Of a DNA stretch of 64,000 nt, positions 1 to 10,323 are shown one piece after another. The DNA is taken from positions 1 to 64,000 of the forward strand of contig JAILXV010000002.1 of assembly GCA_045430285.1 (NCBI GenBank), read 5' to 3'. The position numbers were made by a program, and so were the translations under genes. The notes beneath the pieces were generated by a model, which worked only from the letters and a program-made list of their open reading frames with translations, did no database searches and was not told the origin of the DNA. Each line of letters opens with the position of its first letter. Position 1 is the first letter of the stretch. Source of the DNA: Agarilytica sp045430285. GTDB taxonomy: Bacteria > Pseudomonadota > Gammaproteobacteria > Pseudomonadales > Cellvibrionaceae.

Positions 1-1312
<1,312 letters not shown>

Positions 1313-1510
1313 AAAATCATGCGATCTGCCTCAAAAAAACAGATCTATATTTTTGCTCAGCTAAAACAAATTTCTTAATAAAAAATTACATAAACGTAAT
1401 GAATTGTTAGGTCACTTGTTTGCTGATAAGTTTTTACTATTCGGACTACATAACTCGAACAGTTATTCACTCTACCAACCTACAAGCACCCACACGCTTT
1501 GCTTGACCAA

Positions 1511-1525
1511 CTTGTTAAAGAGCAA
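1511..1525 (-). promoter_or_regulatory. rRNA leader boxA antitermination site
   Basis: On the minus strand the bases read TTGCTCTTTAACAAG, nearly identical to the E. coli rrn boxA (TGCTCTTTAACA). It lies in the transcribed leader between the promoter and the 16S 5' end. BoxA binds NusB/NusE (S10) and assembles the antitermination complex that lets RNA polymerase read through the rRNA operon. Confidence 0.9.
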
Positions 1526-1614
1526 TGCACGTGAAGTGCAAGGGCCGAAACAGCCTATAAATAGAGCCTTTGCTTCGGCGTTTGGTTAAGAGCTCGTCTC
1601 AACCGAGGAGGCGC

Positions 1615-1642
1615 ATTATACGCATCCTGAACGACTTGGCAA
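1615..1642 (-). promoter_or_regulatory. Strong sigma-70 rRNA promoter
   Basis: Minus strand: -35 TTGCCA (1642-1637), 16-bp spacer, perfect -10 TATAAT (1620-1615), followed by a GC-rich discriminator GCGCCTCC typical of stringently controlled rRNA promoters. Just upstream, about 1645-1685, is an A/T-rich stretch that would serve as an UP element. That stretch reaches almost to the tyrS stop codon, so no separate terminator for tyrS is seen. Predicted transcription start is near 1608, giving a leader of about 295 nucleotides before 16S. Confidence 0.88.
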
Positions 1643-1702
1643 CCGGCAAATTTAAAATAAATGTCATTTTTTATATTCGAGCCAAGTTACAGAAAATTTA
1701 AG

Positions 1703-3007
1703 CTATTTTCGAACCAGCAGATGATGCTTTTTCTTACCCAATTTCACTAAGTAGAAACGGCCAAATAAGGCCTTATCCTCGGCAAAGCATTCGGCGGACT
1801 TCATATTGTCATCCACACCCTTCGCCTCACCATTAATAAACACGGCATTCCGGCTCAGCGCATCTTTGACCTCTCGACCCGCTTTTACCATACCGCAATC
1901 TGTAAGCAACGATGTCATAGGAACATTTAACGCCTCCTCATCTATCTCACTAGAGGGAAGCCCGTCCAACGCAAGCTGTTCAAAATCGCCCTTAGCTAAA
2001 TCACTCAGCGCTCCACTAAACAAGCAATCGGTAATACGCTTAGCGGCTTCCAGACCCACATCACCATGAACCAAGCGAGTCACCTCATCGGCAAGGACAC
2101 CCTGAGCCTTTGGCCTTTGGCCCGAAGATTTATCCTCGTCCTCAATAGACTGGATTTCGTCGACAGGCAGAAAAGTGAAATAACGCAGGAATTTATATAC
2201 ATCTGCGTCCGCAGTGTTGAGCCAGAACTGGTAAAAAGCGTAAGGAGAGGTTTTCTTTGAATCTAGCCAAATCGTACCGTCTTCGGTCTTGCCGAACTTG
2301 GTACCGTCCGATTTCGTCACAAGCGGTAGAGTTAAACCGTACACTTGCGCACCGTGCATACGGCGAGCTAAGTCCACACCGCCCGTAATATTGCCCCATT
2401 GATCAGAGCCACCAATTTGAAGCGTACAATCATGAAGCTTATATAATTCCGCAAAATCCAGAGACTGGAGAATCATATAGGTGAACTCGGTATAGGAGAT
2501 TCCCTCACCCTCACGGTCGATACGCTGCTTCACCGACTCCTTTTGAATCATATTATTGACTGAGAAGTTCTTGCCAACATTCCTCAAAAAATCGAGGACA
2601 TTCAAATTAGAAGTCCAATCTAAATTATTCACAACCTTCGCAGCGTTAGCACCACTCTCAAAATCAATAAACTGAGATACCTGAGCCTTTAGCTTATCAA
2701 CCCAGTTAGCGACAATATCCGGGGTATTGAGGTTCCGCTCTTGGGACTTACCACTTGGGTCGCCAATCAATCCTGTTGCCCCCCCAACCAAGGCCAAAGG
2801 ACGATGCCCCGCCAGCTGAAAGCGTTTCAAGGTCAGCAACGGTACCAAACTCCCTATATGAAGACTGTCTGCCGTTGGGTCAAAACCGCAATACAAGGTG
2901 CGCGATCCCGATGACAAATAGTCCACTAAGGTATCTTCACCAGTCATTTGAGACACGAGTCCACGCGCTTTGAGGTCAGCGATTAAGCCGGAATCCAGGG
3001 CAACCAT
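1703..3007 (-). CDS. tyrS: Tyrosine--tRNA ligase
   Basis: Class I aminoacyl-tRNA synthetase that charges tRNA-Tyr in the cytosol; 434 residues, close to E. coli TyrS along its whole length. Visible signatures are the HIGH-type motif HIGS at residues 50-53, the tyrosine-binding region with GGSDQWGN in the middle, and a KMSKS-equivalent KFGKT near residue 238. The C-terminal ~80 residues form the S4-like tRNA-binding domain. The ATG start has an AAGG ribosome site a few bases upstream. It is transcribed towards the rRNA operon, whose promoter begins about 60 bp past the tyrS stop. The same tyrS-rrn order is known in Pseudomonas. Divergent from the M23 peptidase gene. Confidence 0.97.
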   Translation of the reverse strand: MVALDSGLIADLKARGLVSQMTGEDTLVDYLSSGSRTLYCGFDPTADSLHIGSLVPLLTLKRFQLAGHRPLALVGGATGLIGDPSGKSQERNLNTPDIVANWVDKLKAQVSQFIDFESGANAAKVVNNLDWTSNLNVLDFLRNVGKNFSVNNMIQKESVKQRIDREGEGISYTEFTYMILQSLDFAELYKLHDCTLQIGGSDQWGNITGGVDLARRMHGAQVYGLTLPLVTKSDGTKFGKTEDGTIWLDSKKTSPYAFYQFWLNTADADVYKFLRYFTFLPVDEIQSIEDEDKSSGQRPKAQGVLADEVTRLVHGDVGLEAAKRITDCLFSGALSDLAKGDFEQLALDGLPSSEIDEEALNVPMTSLLTDCGMVKAGREVKDALSRNAVFINGEAKGVDDNMKSAECFAEDKALFGRFYLVKLGKKKHHLLVRK

Positions 3008-3197
3008 TGTTGTAACCTTTCAAGTAGAAATAGAGAGAAAAAATGAATTCGGAAAGATACCGAAAAGCCTCGTAAAAACAAGTCCTTATATTAATCATCA
3101 AATCTGGATCAAATAAGTCTTGGTTTGAGCGTGAAATTCCACCTACTTTCTGTTATAAACTTAACAGTTACGTCCAAAACTTAATGCGATATTTAAT

Positions 3198-4556
3198 ATG
3201 GCGCCGCAAGCGGTTGAAAAATATAAGAAAATCCTAAACACTGGCCCGCTGGTTCATTTTCCGAATGGCCACATCGTACTGGTCTTTGTGCTTAGCGTGT
3301 TTTTAGTCGGTTTTACTGCCCTGCCCAGCGAAAAAGCGGTAGCCAAGCGCGTCGAATCTATAGAACTCCCGATTACTGCTGAAACACCCCACCCAGCCAC
3401 TATTCCGGAAGAAACAATCAAAGAAATCGCCGATACGACTCAAAAAATGGTGACAGTGAAATCTGGGGACAACCTTTCTCGAATATTTAAACGTGCGGGG
3501 CTTAACGACCGCCACATGATGGAGCTGCTCAACGCCAACAAAGAAACAAAGCGGCTTGCTTCGCTCTATCCTGGCCATAAGCTTGAATTTTCCATTAACG
3601 ATGCCGGCGAACTGCATCGCTTAAACTACATCAGCGACCGACTCAACAGTTTCGCTTTCGAGAAACAGGAAAGCGGCTACGTATATACCGAATCCAAACG
3701 CACCCCCGATATCCGACATGCTCAAGCCTCGGCGTTTATCACACAATCGCTCTACACCGCAGGTATCGATGCTCACCTAGATGACAAACTCATCATGGAG
3801 CTCGCCGATGTGTTTGGCTGGGATGTCGATTTCGCGTTAGACATCCGCAAAGGAGACCATTTTAAAGTCGTTTACGAAGAGAAGTTTTTAGACGGTGAGA
3901 AAATCGGCAACGGCTCCATCATCGCGGCTGAGTTCACCAACCAAGGCGAGAAGTTTCAAGCCATACGCTATGAAAACACGCGGGGCAATGTTGGCTACTA
4001 CACGCCCGAAGGCAAAAGCATGCGTAAAGAATTTTTACGCGCGCCTCTAGATTTCCGCCGTATCAGCTCCAACTTCAATCCACGCAGACTGCACCCCATA
4101 CTAAAGACCAAACGCCCCCATAGAGGCATCGATTATGCCGCATCCACAGGAACACCCGTTTGGTCATCCGGTAATGGCCGCGTTATTAAAGCCGGTTATT
4201 CCAAAGCGAATGGCAACTACGTAGTTATTCAGCACGGCAACAGCATCCAAACCAAATACCTACACCTTCACAAACGCTACGTAAAAAAAGGGCAGAAAGT
4301 TAAGCAGAAGCAAAAAATCGGTACGGTTGGCTCGACGGGCTTAGCTACTGGCCCTCACCTTCATTACGAATTTCTAATGAGCGGTGTACACCGCAACCCT
4401 CGCACCATCGTCAACAAGCTTCCAAAAGCTAAATCCATCAGCGCCAACGAACTTGCGCGCTTTATGATGAACACACGAACCCAAGTAGCCCTACTCAACG
4501 AAGCCTTCGCGCCCACACAGTACGCGACCGCTGACAGCACCACCAAAAACCTTTAA
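3198..4556 (+). CDS. M23 family murein endopeptidase (MepM-like)
   Basis: Predicted periplasmic, membrane-anchored peptidoglycan hydrolase of 452 residues that would cleave cross-link peptide bonds. An N-terminal hydrophobic segment (about residues 24-42) anchors it. It is followed by a LysM/OapA-like region with the sequence VKSGDNLSRIFKRAG near residue 93, a second beta-rich domain, then the LytM/M23 domain. Zinc ligands and catalytic residues are visible: H308 and D312 (HRGID) and the HLH pair H387/H389. It sits 2 bp before anmK, so the two are probably cotranscribed: one opens the wall, the other recycles anhydro-muropeptides. E. coli MepM is the nearest characterised relative. The start has only a weak ribosome site. 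Confidence 0.88.
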   Translation: MAPQAVEKYKKILNTGPLVHFPNGHIVLVFVLSVFLVGFTALPSEKAVAKRVESIELPITAETPHPATIPEETIKEIADTTQKMVTVKSGDNLSRIFKRAGLNDRHMMELLNANKETKRLASLYPGHKLEFSINDAGELHRLNYISDRLNSFAFEKQESGYVYTESKRTPDIRHAQASAFITQSLYTAGIDAHLDDKLIMELADVFGWDVDFALDIRKGDHFKVVYEEKFLDGEKIGNGSIIAAEFTNQGEKFQAIRYENTRGNVGYYTPEGKSMRKEFLRAPLDFRRISSNFNPRRLHPILKTKRPHRGIDYAASTGTPVWSSGNGRVIKAGYSKANGNYVVIQHGNSIQTKYLHLHKRYVKKGQKVKQKQKIGTVGSTGLATGPHLHYEFLMSGVHRNPRTIVNKLPKAKSISANELARFMMNTRTQVALLNEAFAPTQYATADSTTKNL

Positions 4557-4558
4557 GC

Positions 4559-5674
4559 GTGTCCGACACGACTAACCAGCTGTACATTGGCTTACTATCC
4601 GGCACCAGTGTTGACGGTGTCGACGCCGGACTCTTCGAATTTGACGCACGCAATAACATCACTCTTATCAGCAGCTATCACCAGCCCTACCCTGCTGAAA
4701 TCCGCGATGCAATCCTAAGATTATCTCAGCCTGGAGATAATGAAATTGATCGCATGGGAGCGTTAGATGTTGCCTTGGGGGAGTTATTTGGCAGCGCAGC
4801 ACTTACTGTAATCGAGCAAGAAAATATTCAAACCGAGAGCATCACGGCAATTGGCAGCCATGGCCAAACTATTCGCCACCGACCCAACCAGAAATACGCA
4901 TTTTCATTACAGGTCGGCGACCCGAATACCATCGCGCATATTTCAGGAGTTACCACAGTTGCCGATATGCGCCGCATGGATATGGCCGCTGGGGGCCAAG
5001 GCGCACCTCTTGCACCCGCATTCCATCAAGCCGTGTTTTATTCACACAATGAGCGCCGATGCATCATCAACATCGGCGGTATTTCAAACATCAGCGTACT
5101 GCACGACGACGAGAATAAAGTTATTGGCTATGACACCGGCCCGGGTAACTTATTAATGGACAACTGGGTAAGCACTCACCTACGCCGTAACTACGATGAA
5201 AATGGCGATTGGGCAAAAACAGGGAACATCAACAAAGCCCTGTTAATGAAACTGCTGTCACACCCTTACTTACAAAAAAACTTCCCGAAAAGTACAGGGA
5301 GAGAAGACTTCAATCGCGCTTGGCTAGAGCAAATTTTATCTAATCTCAGCCCAATTGCGGCGGCGGACGTACAAGCCAGCCTATGTGAATTCACAGCCCA
5401 AAGCTTGTCTCAAAGCATTCAACATCACGCAATAGATGCTGCATACATCTGTGGCGGTGGCGCCCACAACCAAACGCTAATGCAGCGAATAAGTGCTCAC
5501 TTACCCGACATCAAAGTCGACACCACCAGCGCATTAAATATTAATCCAGACTGGGTCGAGGCAGGGCTTTTTGCATGGCTAGCAAAACAACGAATTGATG
5601 GAAAAAAGACAAATCTCATATCGGTTACCGGAGCATCTCAACCAACAACAATAGGGGCAATATATTCCCCCTGA
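4559..5674 (+). CDS. anmK: 1,6-anhydro-N-acetylmuramic acid kinase
   Basis: Cytosolic kinase that opens and phosphorylates 1,6-anhydroMurNAc to MurNAc-6-phosphate during cell-wall recycling. It has 371 residues, the family's normal length. The N-terminal phosphate-binding motif LLSGTSVDGVD and the GGQGAPLAP and IGGISNIS segments are diagnostic of AnmK. The start is a GTG two bases after the stop of the M23 peptidase gene, indicating translational coupling. The gene converges on rsmI with about 40 bp between them and no clear terminator. Confidence 0.95.
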   Translation: MSDTTNQLYIGLLSGTSVDGVDAGLFEFDARNNITLISSYHQPYPAEIRDAILRLSQPGDNEIDRMGALDVALGELFGSAALTVIEQENIQTESITAIGSHGQTIRHRPNQKYAFSLQVGDPNTIAHISGVTTVADMRRMDMAAGGQGAPLAPAFHQAVFYSHNERRCIINIGGISNISVLHDDENKVIGYDTGPGNLLMDNWVSTHLRRNYDENGDWAKTGNINKALLMKLLSHPYLQKNFPKSTGREDFNRAWLEQILSNLSPIAAADVQASLCEFTAQSLSQSIQHHAIDAAYICGGGAHNQTLMQRISAHLPDIKVDTTSALNINPDWVEAGLFAWLAKQRIDGKKTNLISVTGASQPTTIGAIYSP

Positions 5675-5716
5675 GTACAACCATCTCCCGCACATTACCC
5701 AGTTTTTATACCGTTC

Positions 5717-6562
5717 TTAATCCTGCTTTTTAGACAACGCCCACTGATAAAGCTTATTTTTTTTCTCGCCTGTGATTTTGGCCGCCAACGCAGAAGCTTG
5801 TTTCACTGATAGCTCTTCTAACAGCACCACCAACACCTTTTCAGCTTCTGCACTAATACCTTCAGATTCCACAGGCTTGAACCCTTCGATCAAGACAACG
5901 AATTCGCCTTTTTGCTGATTTCTATCATCACGTACCCGTTCCAGTACATGCGCCAGCGAACCATCAATAAAAGTCTCAAAGGTCTTTGTTAATTCCCGTG
6001 CAATAACGCAACGGCGATCATCACCAAACACACTCCCCATATCCTCGAGGGAATCAAGAATTCGGTGAGTGGACTCATAGAAGATAAGGGTATGGGGCAT
6101 TTGCGCTAATTCAGAAAAAAGCGTTTTCCTTCCTTGGCTCTTCGCAGGAGGGAACCCTTCAAACGAAAAGCGATCAGAAGCTAAACCCGCAGCACTGAGT
6201 GCTGTGATAAGCGCACAAGCACCTGGCAAGGGCACCACATCATAGCCCTGAGCGCGCACTTCGCTAACGAGGCGATAACCTGGATCGGAAATTAAGGGCG
6301 TGCCCGCATCAGAAATAAGCGCGACCGACTCCCCTTGCTCCAGCTTGCCAATAATGCGTGCAACCTGGGCTTCACCACCGTGATCATGATATGAAATCAG
6401 TGGCGTATGGATACCGTGGTAACTCAACAGCTTAGTGCTATGACGTGTATCCTCGGCAGCCACAGCAGCAACCGTAGATAGCACCTCGATGGCACGTAAG
6501 GAAATATCAGACAAGTTTCCGATCGGAGTTGGGACAATATATAGCGCGCTTTGGTTTGTCAT
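5717..6562 (-). CDS. rsmI: 16S rRNA (cytidine-1402-2'-O)-methyltransferase
   Basis: SAM-dependent tetrapyrrole-methylase-fold enzyme (YraL) that 2'-O-methylates C1402 in the decoding centre of 16S rRNA. 281 residues. Conserved segments are YIVPTPIGNLSDIS at the N-terminus, EDTRHSTKLL near residue 38, and ISDAGTPLISDPGYRLV near residue 85. It is divergent from lpoA, the same neighbourhood as in E. coli (yraL/yraM). The intergenic space is only about 45 bp. Confidence 0.96.
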   Translation of the reverse strand: MTNQSALYIVPTPIGNLSDISLRAIEVLSTVAAVAAEDTRHSTKLLSYHGIHTPLISYHDHGGEAQVARIIGKLEQGESVALISDAGTPLISDPGYRLVSEVRAQGYDVVPLPGACALITALSAAGLASDRFSFEGFPPAKSQGRKTLFSELAQMPHTLIFYESTHRILDSLEDMGSVFGDDRRCVIARELTKTFETFIDGSLAHVLERVRDDRNQQKGEFVVLIEGFKPVESEGISAEAEKVLVVLLEELSVKQASALAAKITGEKKNKLYQWALSKKQD

Positions 6563-6607
6563 TTGATATATTGCTGCCCTCGTTTCAGCACAACGTTAAG
6601 GTCATTT

Positions 6608-8497
6608 GTGAGTAAGCAGATACAGTGCACACCCCAGTTTCGAACGTGCGTATTTAACCATTTTGCCCGTGGTCTTGTCGTGCTGGGATTTATATTGCTG
6701 AGCGCATGCGGCAGCGCCCCCATCAAAGAAGACAGCGCCGCAGCTGATAGCATTTCTATATCCTTAGAAGATATCACGGAGCAACTCGACCAGGCCGACA
6801 AGCAAGGCAGCGCAGTGCGAACGCGCACATATCTTGATGTCACTCACGCACTGCTAGATGCTGATGAGGTAGATTGGGCCCGAAATACATTAGCCCACCT
6901 GTCTCCTGTTGCCGTTCCGTCAGACCAATATATTCGTTATGCCGTTCTCTCATCTGCACTGGCTCTGGCTCAGGGAAAAGCGTTCCGAGCAAAAGCCTTT
7001 TTATGGGAAGACCGTGTAGAAGCAATCGCCAAGCAAGCCCCTCTGGAAGAACGCACCAAACTCAATGAAATGCGCGCACGTTTACTTGCCGGCCTTGCAG
7101 AATATCGAGGCAGCATAGAAGTTCGCTTACTTTTACACACACTGCTGGAAGATGGCACAGAAGCAAGCAACGCAAACCAAGATATGCTCTGGCAAACCCT
7201 TATGGAATTGCCCTATGACGACTTAAGGCTAGAAAGTCAGCTACAAGAAGCCATGCTATCAAAAGGCTGGTACACACTCGCCGCGCTTAGCAAGGACAAT
7301 CAAACCAACCTCGGCCAGCAAATTTCGGAAGTGGAAAACTGGGTAATGAACTGGCCCGAACACCCCGCGAGTTTACGCCTACCCGCAGACCTACAATTAC
7401 TCAAGCAGCTAGAAGAAGACAAACCCAACCAAATCGCCATACTGTTGCCGTTTTCGGGCCGCTTTGAAGCCGCTGCCGAAGCCATACGCGATGGCATTAT
7501 GGCCGCTTACTATCAAGCCAGCGCGCAAGAAGAAACGCCGCCCATTATTCGAATATACGATTCGGCCAGTAAAGATATTAACGAGCTCTATGACGAAGCG
7601 GTATTAAACGGTGCACAAATGGTGCTTGGCCCATTGGAGCAAAGCAAAATTACGGAGCTTTCATTGCGCCCTGAACTCCAGGTACCGACGCTGGCATTGA
7701 ATCGTATTAATACCGAAAATGAAATGCCGCTGCCTGCTGGCTTATTTCAATTTGGTTTATCTCTTGAAGACGAAGCAGAGCAAGTAGCAGAGCAGGCCTG
7801 GCTAGACGGCCACCGACGTGCGATGGTGCTCGCACCCGCAACAACCAATGGCGATCGCAGCGTTCACAGCTTCCAAGAAAAATGGCTTGCCCTCGGCGGT
7901 GAAGTTACCGATGATTATCGCTACAAAGATCAGGCCCGCTATTCAAACCTTGTGAAAAGCGCACTAAAAATTCATGAGAGCGAACAACGACGACGCGCAA
8001 TCCGTTCGCTGCTCGGCAAACCTATCGAATTCGAACCCCGCCGCAGAAAAGACATTGATTTTATCTTTCTATACAGCCATGCAACCTCCGCGAGGCAGCT
8101 CAAACCCATATTAGCGTTTCACTACGCGGGCGACATTCCCGTTTATGCCATTCGCAATATCTACAACGGGAAAAATGACCCCAAAAGAGATCGGGACTTA
8201 AACGATATTCGATTTACCACCTTGCCTTGGTTTTTCGATAACACACTTGCAGAAAAGAAAGCTATTCTCAGTAATTCAGAAAATCCCAATTACCAATTTT
8301 TGTACGCGCTTGGCGTAGATGCTTACCATATACACCCTCGCCTTCGACAATTAAAAGAAGTGAAACAAGCCCACTATTACGGCTCCACAGGGACGCTGCA
8401 TTTGGATGACTCCCAACGGATTCGACGCGAACAAATTTGGGCTAAATTTTCGCGCGGGAAAGCCATACCCGTCACGACCTTTACTTCATCGCAATAA
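6608..8497 (+). CDS. lpoA: Penicillin-binding protein activator LpoA
   Basis: Outer-membrane lipoprotein that activates PBP1A from outside the murein layer. I place the start at the GTG at 6608, which has an AAGGT ribosome site six bases before it. This gives 629 residues and puts a lipobox (LLSAC) at the end of a short signal peptide. Longer in-frame starts back to 6551 would overlap the rsmI start and add residues without signal character. The N-terminal half is helical and TPR-like. From about residue 275 (QIAILLPFSGRF) it resembles a periplasmic-binding-protein fold, as in the known family. Its stop overlaps the yraN start (TAATG). Confidence 0.92.
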   Translation: MSKQIQCTPQFRTCVFNHFARGLVVLGFILLSACGSAPIKEDSAAADSISISLEDITEQLDQADKQGSAVRTRTYLDVTHALLDADEVDWARNTLAHLSPVAVPSDQYIRYAVLSSALALAQGKAFRAKAFLWEDRVEAIAKQAPLEERTKLNEMRARLLAGLAEYRGSIEVRLLLHTLLEDGTEASNANQDMLWQTLMELPYDDLRLESQLQEAMLSKGWYTLAALSKDNQTNLGQQISEVENWVMNWPEHPASLRLPADLQLLKQLEEDKPNQIAILLPFSGRFEAAAEAIRDGIMAAYYQASAQEETPPIIRIYDSASKDINELYDEAVLNGAQMVLGPLEQSKITELSLRPELQVPTLALNRINTENEMPLPAGLFQFGLSLEDEAEQVAEQAWLDGHRRAMVLAPATTNGDRSVHSFQEKWLALGGEVTDDYRYKDQARYSNLVKSALKIHESEQRRRAIRSLLGKPIEFEPRRRKDIDFIFLYSHATSARQLKPILAFHYAGDIPVYAIRNIYNGKNDPKRDRDLNDIRFTTLPWFFDNTLAEKKAILSNSENPNYQFLYALGVDAYHIHPRLRQLKEVKQAHYYGSTGTLHLDDSQRIRREQIWAKFSRGKAIPVTTFTSSQ

Positions 8498-8850
8498 TGT
8501 TTAAACGCCAAACAAGTAAAGATACTGGCGATAAAGCGGAAAAGCTCGCTCTGGCCCACCTCCAGCAACACGGCCTCACGCTGATCGCTCAAAACTATCA
8601 TTGTAAATTTGGGGAAGTGGATCTTATTGTTGAAGACAAGAACACCCTGGTGTTTGTTGAAGTTCGCTTTCGAAAAAGTGATCGTTTTGGTTCTGCGCTA
8701 GAGTCCGTCACCAAAACGAAACAAGAAAAAATTGTCACCACTGCGAGACACTATCTCGCCAAGCACACACTTGGTGAATCTCGCCCCATACGTTTCGACG
8801 TTATCGGCATTACTGCACATAATATTGAATGGATTAAACACGCTTTTTAG
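8497..8850 (+). CDS. yraN: YraN family (UPF0102) endonuclease-like protein
   Basis: 117-residue member of UPF0102, a restriction-endonuclease-like fold of unproven role. The family core is visible: GDKAEKLALAHLQQ near the N-terminus, NYHCKFGEVDLI, then FVEVRFRKS, matching the (E)-x-D-(E/Q)-x-K-like nuclease pattern. The ATG overlaps the lpoA stop by one base, so translation is coupled. The position between lpoA and diaA is the same as in E. coli. Confidence 0.92.
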   Translation: MFKRQTSKDTGDKAEKLALAHLQQHGLTLIAQNYHCKFGEVDLIVEDKNTLVFVEVRFRKSDRFGSALESVTKTKQEKIVTTARHYLAKHTLGESRPIRFDVIGITAHNIEWIKHAF

Positions 8851-8862
8851 CAAGACTATGTT

Positions 8863-9447
8863 ATGAATCAACGAGTTTACAATTTATTTCAACAGAGCGT
8901 TGAAGCCAAAATGCAAGTGGGCGAAGAACTGACACCACTCATCGCATCCGCTAGCGACAAGTTAGTCGCCTGCCTTTTAGAAGAAAAGAAAATTCTTGTT
9001 TGCGGAAACGGCGCCTCTGCCGCGATCGCTCAAGTGCTATCGTCATGTTTGATGGATCGCTACGAAAAAGAACGCCCAGGCCTACCCGCCATCTGGTTGG
9101 GCAGCAATATCGCTACCTACACTGCCATCGCTTCCGACGCCGCCTACAGTGATGTATTTGCAAAACCTATTCGCGCAATAGGACAAGAAGGAGACGTGCT
9201 TGTCGTGTTCAGTAGCAGTGGTAACTCAAGTAATCTTGTGCAAGCTATTGCCGCCGCCCACGATAGAAACATCTCCGTTATTGCAATTACCGGAAGAGAC
9301 GGCGGGGACATTGCATCCCTACTCGACAACAACGATATCGAAATCTGTGTATCCGTTAACTCTCGCGGCAGAATACATGAAATACACTTGCTTACCGTAT
9401 TTTGCCTTTGTGACCTTATCGACCATAAACTTTTTGGAATAGAGTAA
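8863..9447 (+). CDS. diaA: DnaA initiator-associating protein DiaA (SIS domain)
   Basis: 194-residue SIS-domain protein, nearly the length of E. coli DiaA, which binds DnaA and promotes ordered initiation at oriC. Phosphoheptose isomerase GmhA is a close paralogue. DiaA is preferred because of the operon position (yraN-diaA-dolP) and the C-terminal HEIHLLTVFCLCDLID block shared with DiaA. The sugar-phosphate loop VVFSSSGNSSN is visible in the middle. Start ATG is 12 bp after yraN. Confidence 0.87.
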   Translation: MNQRVYNLFQQSVEAKMQVGEELTPLIASASDKLVACLLEEKKILVCGNGASAAIAQVLSSCLMDRYEKERPGLPAIWLGSNIATYTAIASDAAYSDVFAKPIRAIGQEGDVLVVFSSSGNSSNLVQAIAAAHDRNISVIAITGRDGGDIASLLDNNDIEICVSVNSRGRIHEIHLLTVFCLCDLIDHKLFGIE

Positions 9448-9451
9448 CTTT

Positions 9452-10063
9452 ATGAACACAGCTTTGCTCTCTACCTGTATTCGTCGGCTGCTATCTATAG
9501 CAGGAACCGTTTTCATACTCGCGGCTGCACTCCTTATGATCGGGTGCGTCAGCATCTTGGATGCGACACGGGAAGAACCCATCCAAATCGATCCAGGAAA
9601 ACGCAGTTTTGGTGGGTACATGGATGATAAGCAATTAAAAACCGTCATCTCCGTCAATATCAAAAAATCGGACCTGAAGCTAAAAGAAGCTCATATCAAT
9701 GTGCACACCTACAACGCCGTTGTGCTGCTGACTGGCGAAGTTGAAACGGCCGAATTACGACGCCTCGCTGCGGACACCGCGCGCAAGGTCAACAAAGTAC
9801 GCCAGGTTTACAACGAGCTGACCGTAGGGCCTAAAACCACCTTCTTATCCCGTACCAACGACAACTGGATTCACTCACGCATCAAAAGTAAGCTCGTTTT
9901 TAACACGGATATCGATTCAGACCGCGTTGAGATTATTGTGGAAGATAACGTCGTGTATCTCATGGGAAAACTGACCAAAGTCCAAGCAGAGAAAATCACT
10001 GAAGTCGTGCGTACAAGCCGCGGAGTAGATAAAGTTGTGCGTGCGATAGAATACATTGAATAG
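9452..10063 (+). CDS. dolP: Outer-membrane BON-domain lipoprotein DolP
   Basis: 203 residues. The N-terminal signal peptide ends in a lipobox-like MIGC around residue 32. Two BON domains follow (about residues 60-125 and 135-203), each with the alternating hydrophobic/glycine pattern such as VVLLTGEVET and VVYLMGKLTK. DolP (YraP) supports outer-membrane integrity and localises to the division site in E. coli. It lies 4 bp behind diaA and closes the lpoA operon. The next 260 bp to the thiolase gene hold no recognisable gene. Confidence 0.9.
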   Translation: MNTALLSTCIRRLLSIAGTVFILAAALLMIGCVSILDATREEPIQIDPGKRSFGGYMDDKQLKTVISVNIKKSDLKLKEAHINVHTYNAVVLLTGEVETAELRRLAADTARKVNKVRQVYNELTVGPKTTFLSRTNDNWIHSRIKSKLVFNTDIDSDRVEIIVEDNVVYLMGKLTKVQAEKITEVVRTSRGVDKVVRAIEYIE

Positions 10064-10323
10064 GGCGCCCACTTAATACAGCTCGCTCCGCATAGCAGCA
10101 TACTCATCCGCCACCACCAAAATACGCCGAGCCCACGCCCTACGGGCACATAACCTGGCGCTATATCCGCTATATCGAAAGGGTTATTTCCGCATTGCGG
10201 TATTACGGTATACTCGTTCATCTTCATCAATAGCAGTTTTTTTTGAGTTTATGGCTCGCAGGGTAAAACCTGGCGCCTCTAGCCTGCTATTTGGTCCCAA
10301 AATTTAGTCGAATCGGAGTATTT

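Noticed and set aside
9871..10230. 119-codon minus-strand frame at the dolP end
   Set aside because: It is the antisense shadow of dolP with coding bias on the other strand.
10064..10323. A gene or small RNA between dolP and the thiolase
   Set aside because: Only short inverted repeats and a poor TATACT-like box were seen; nothing firm.
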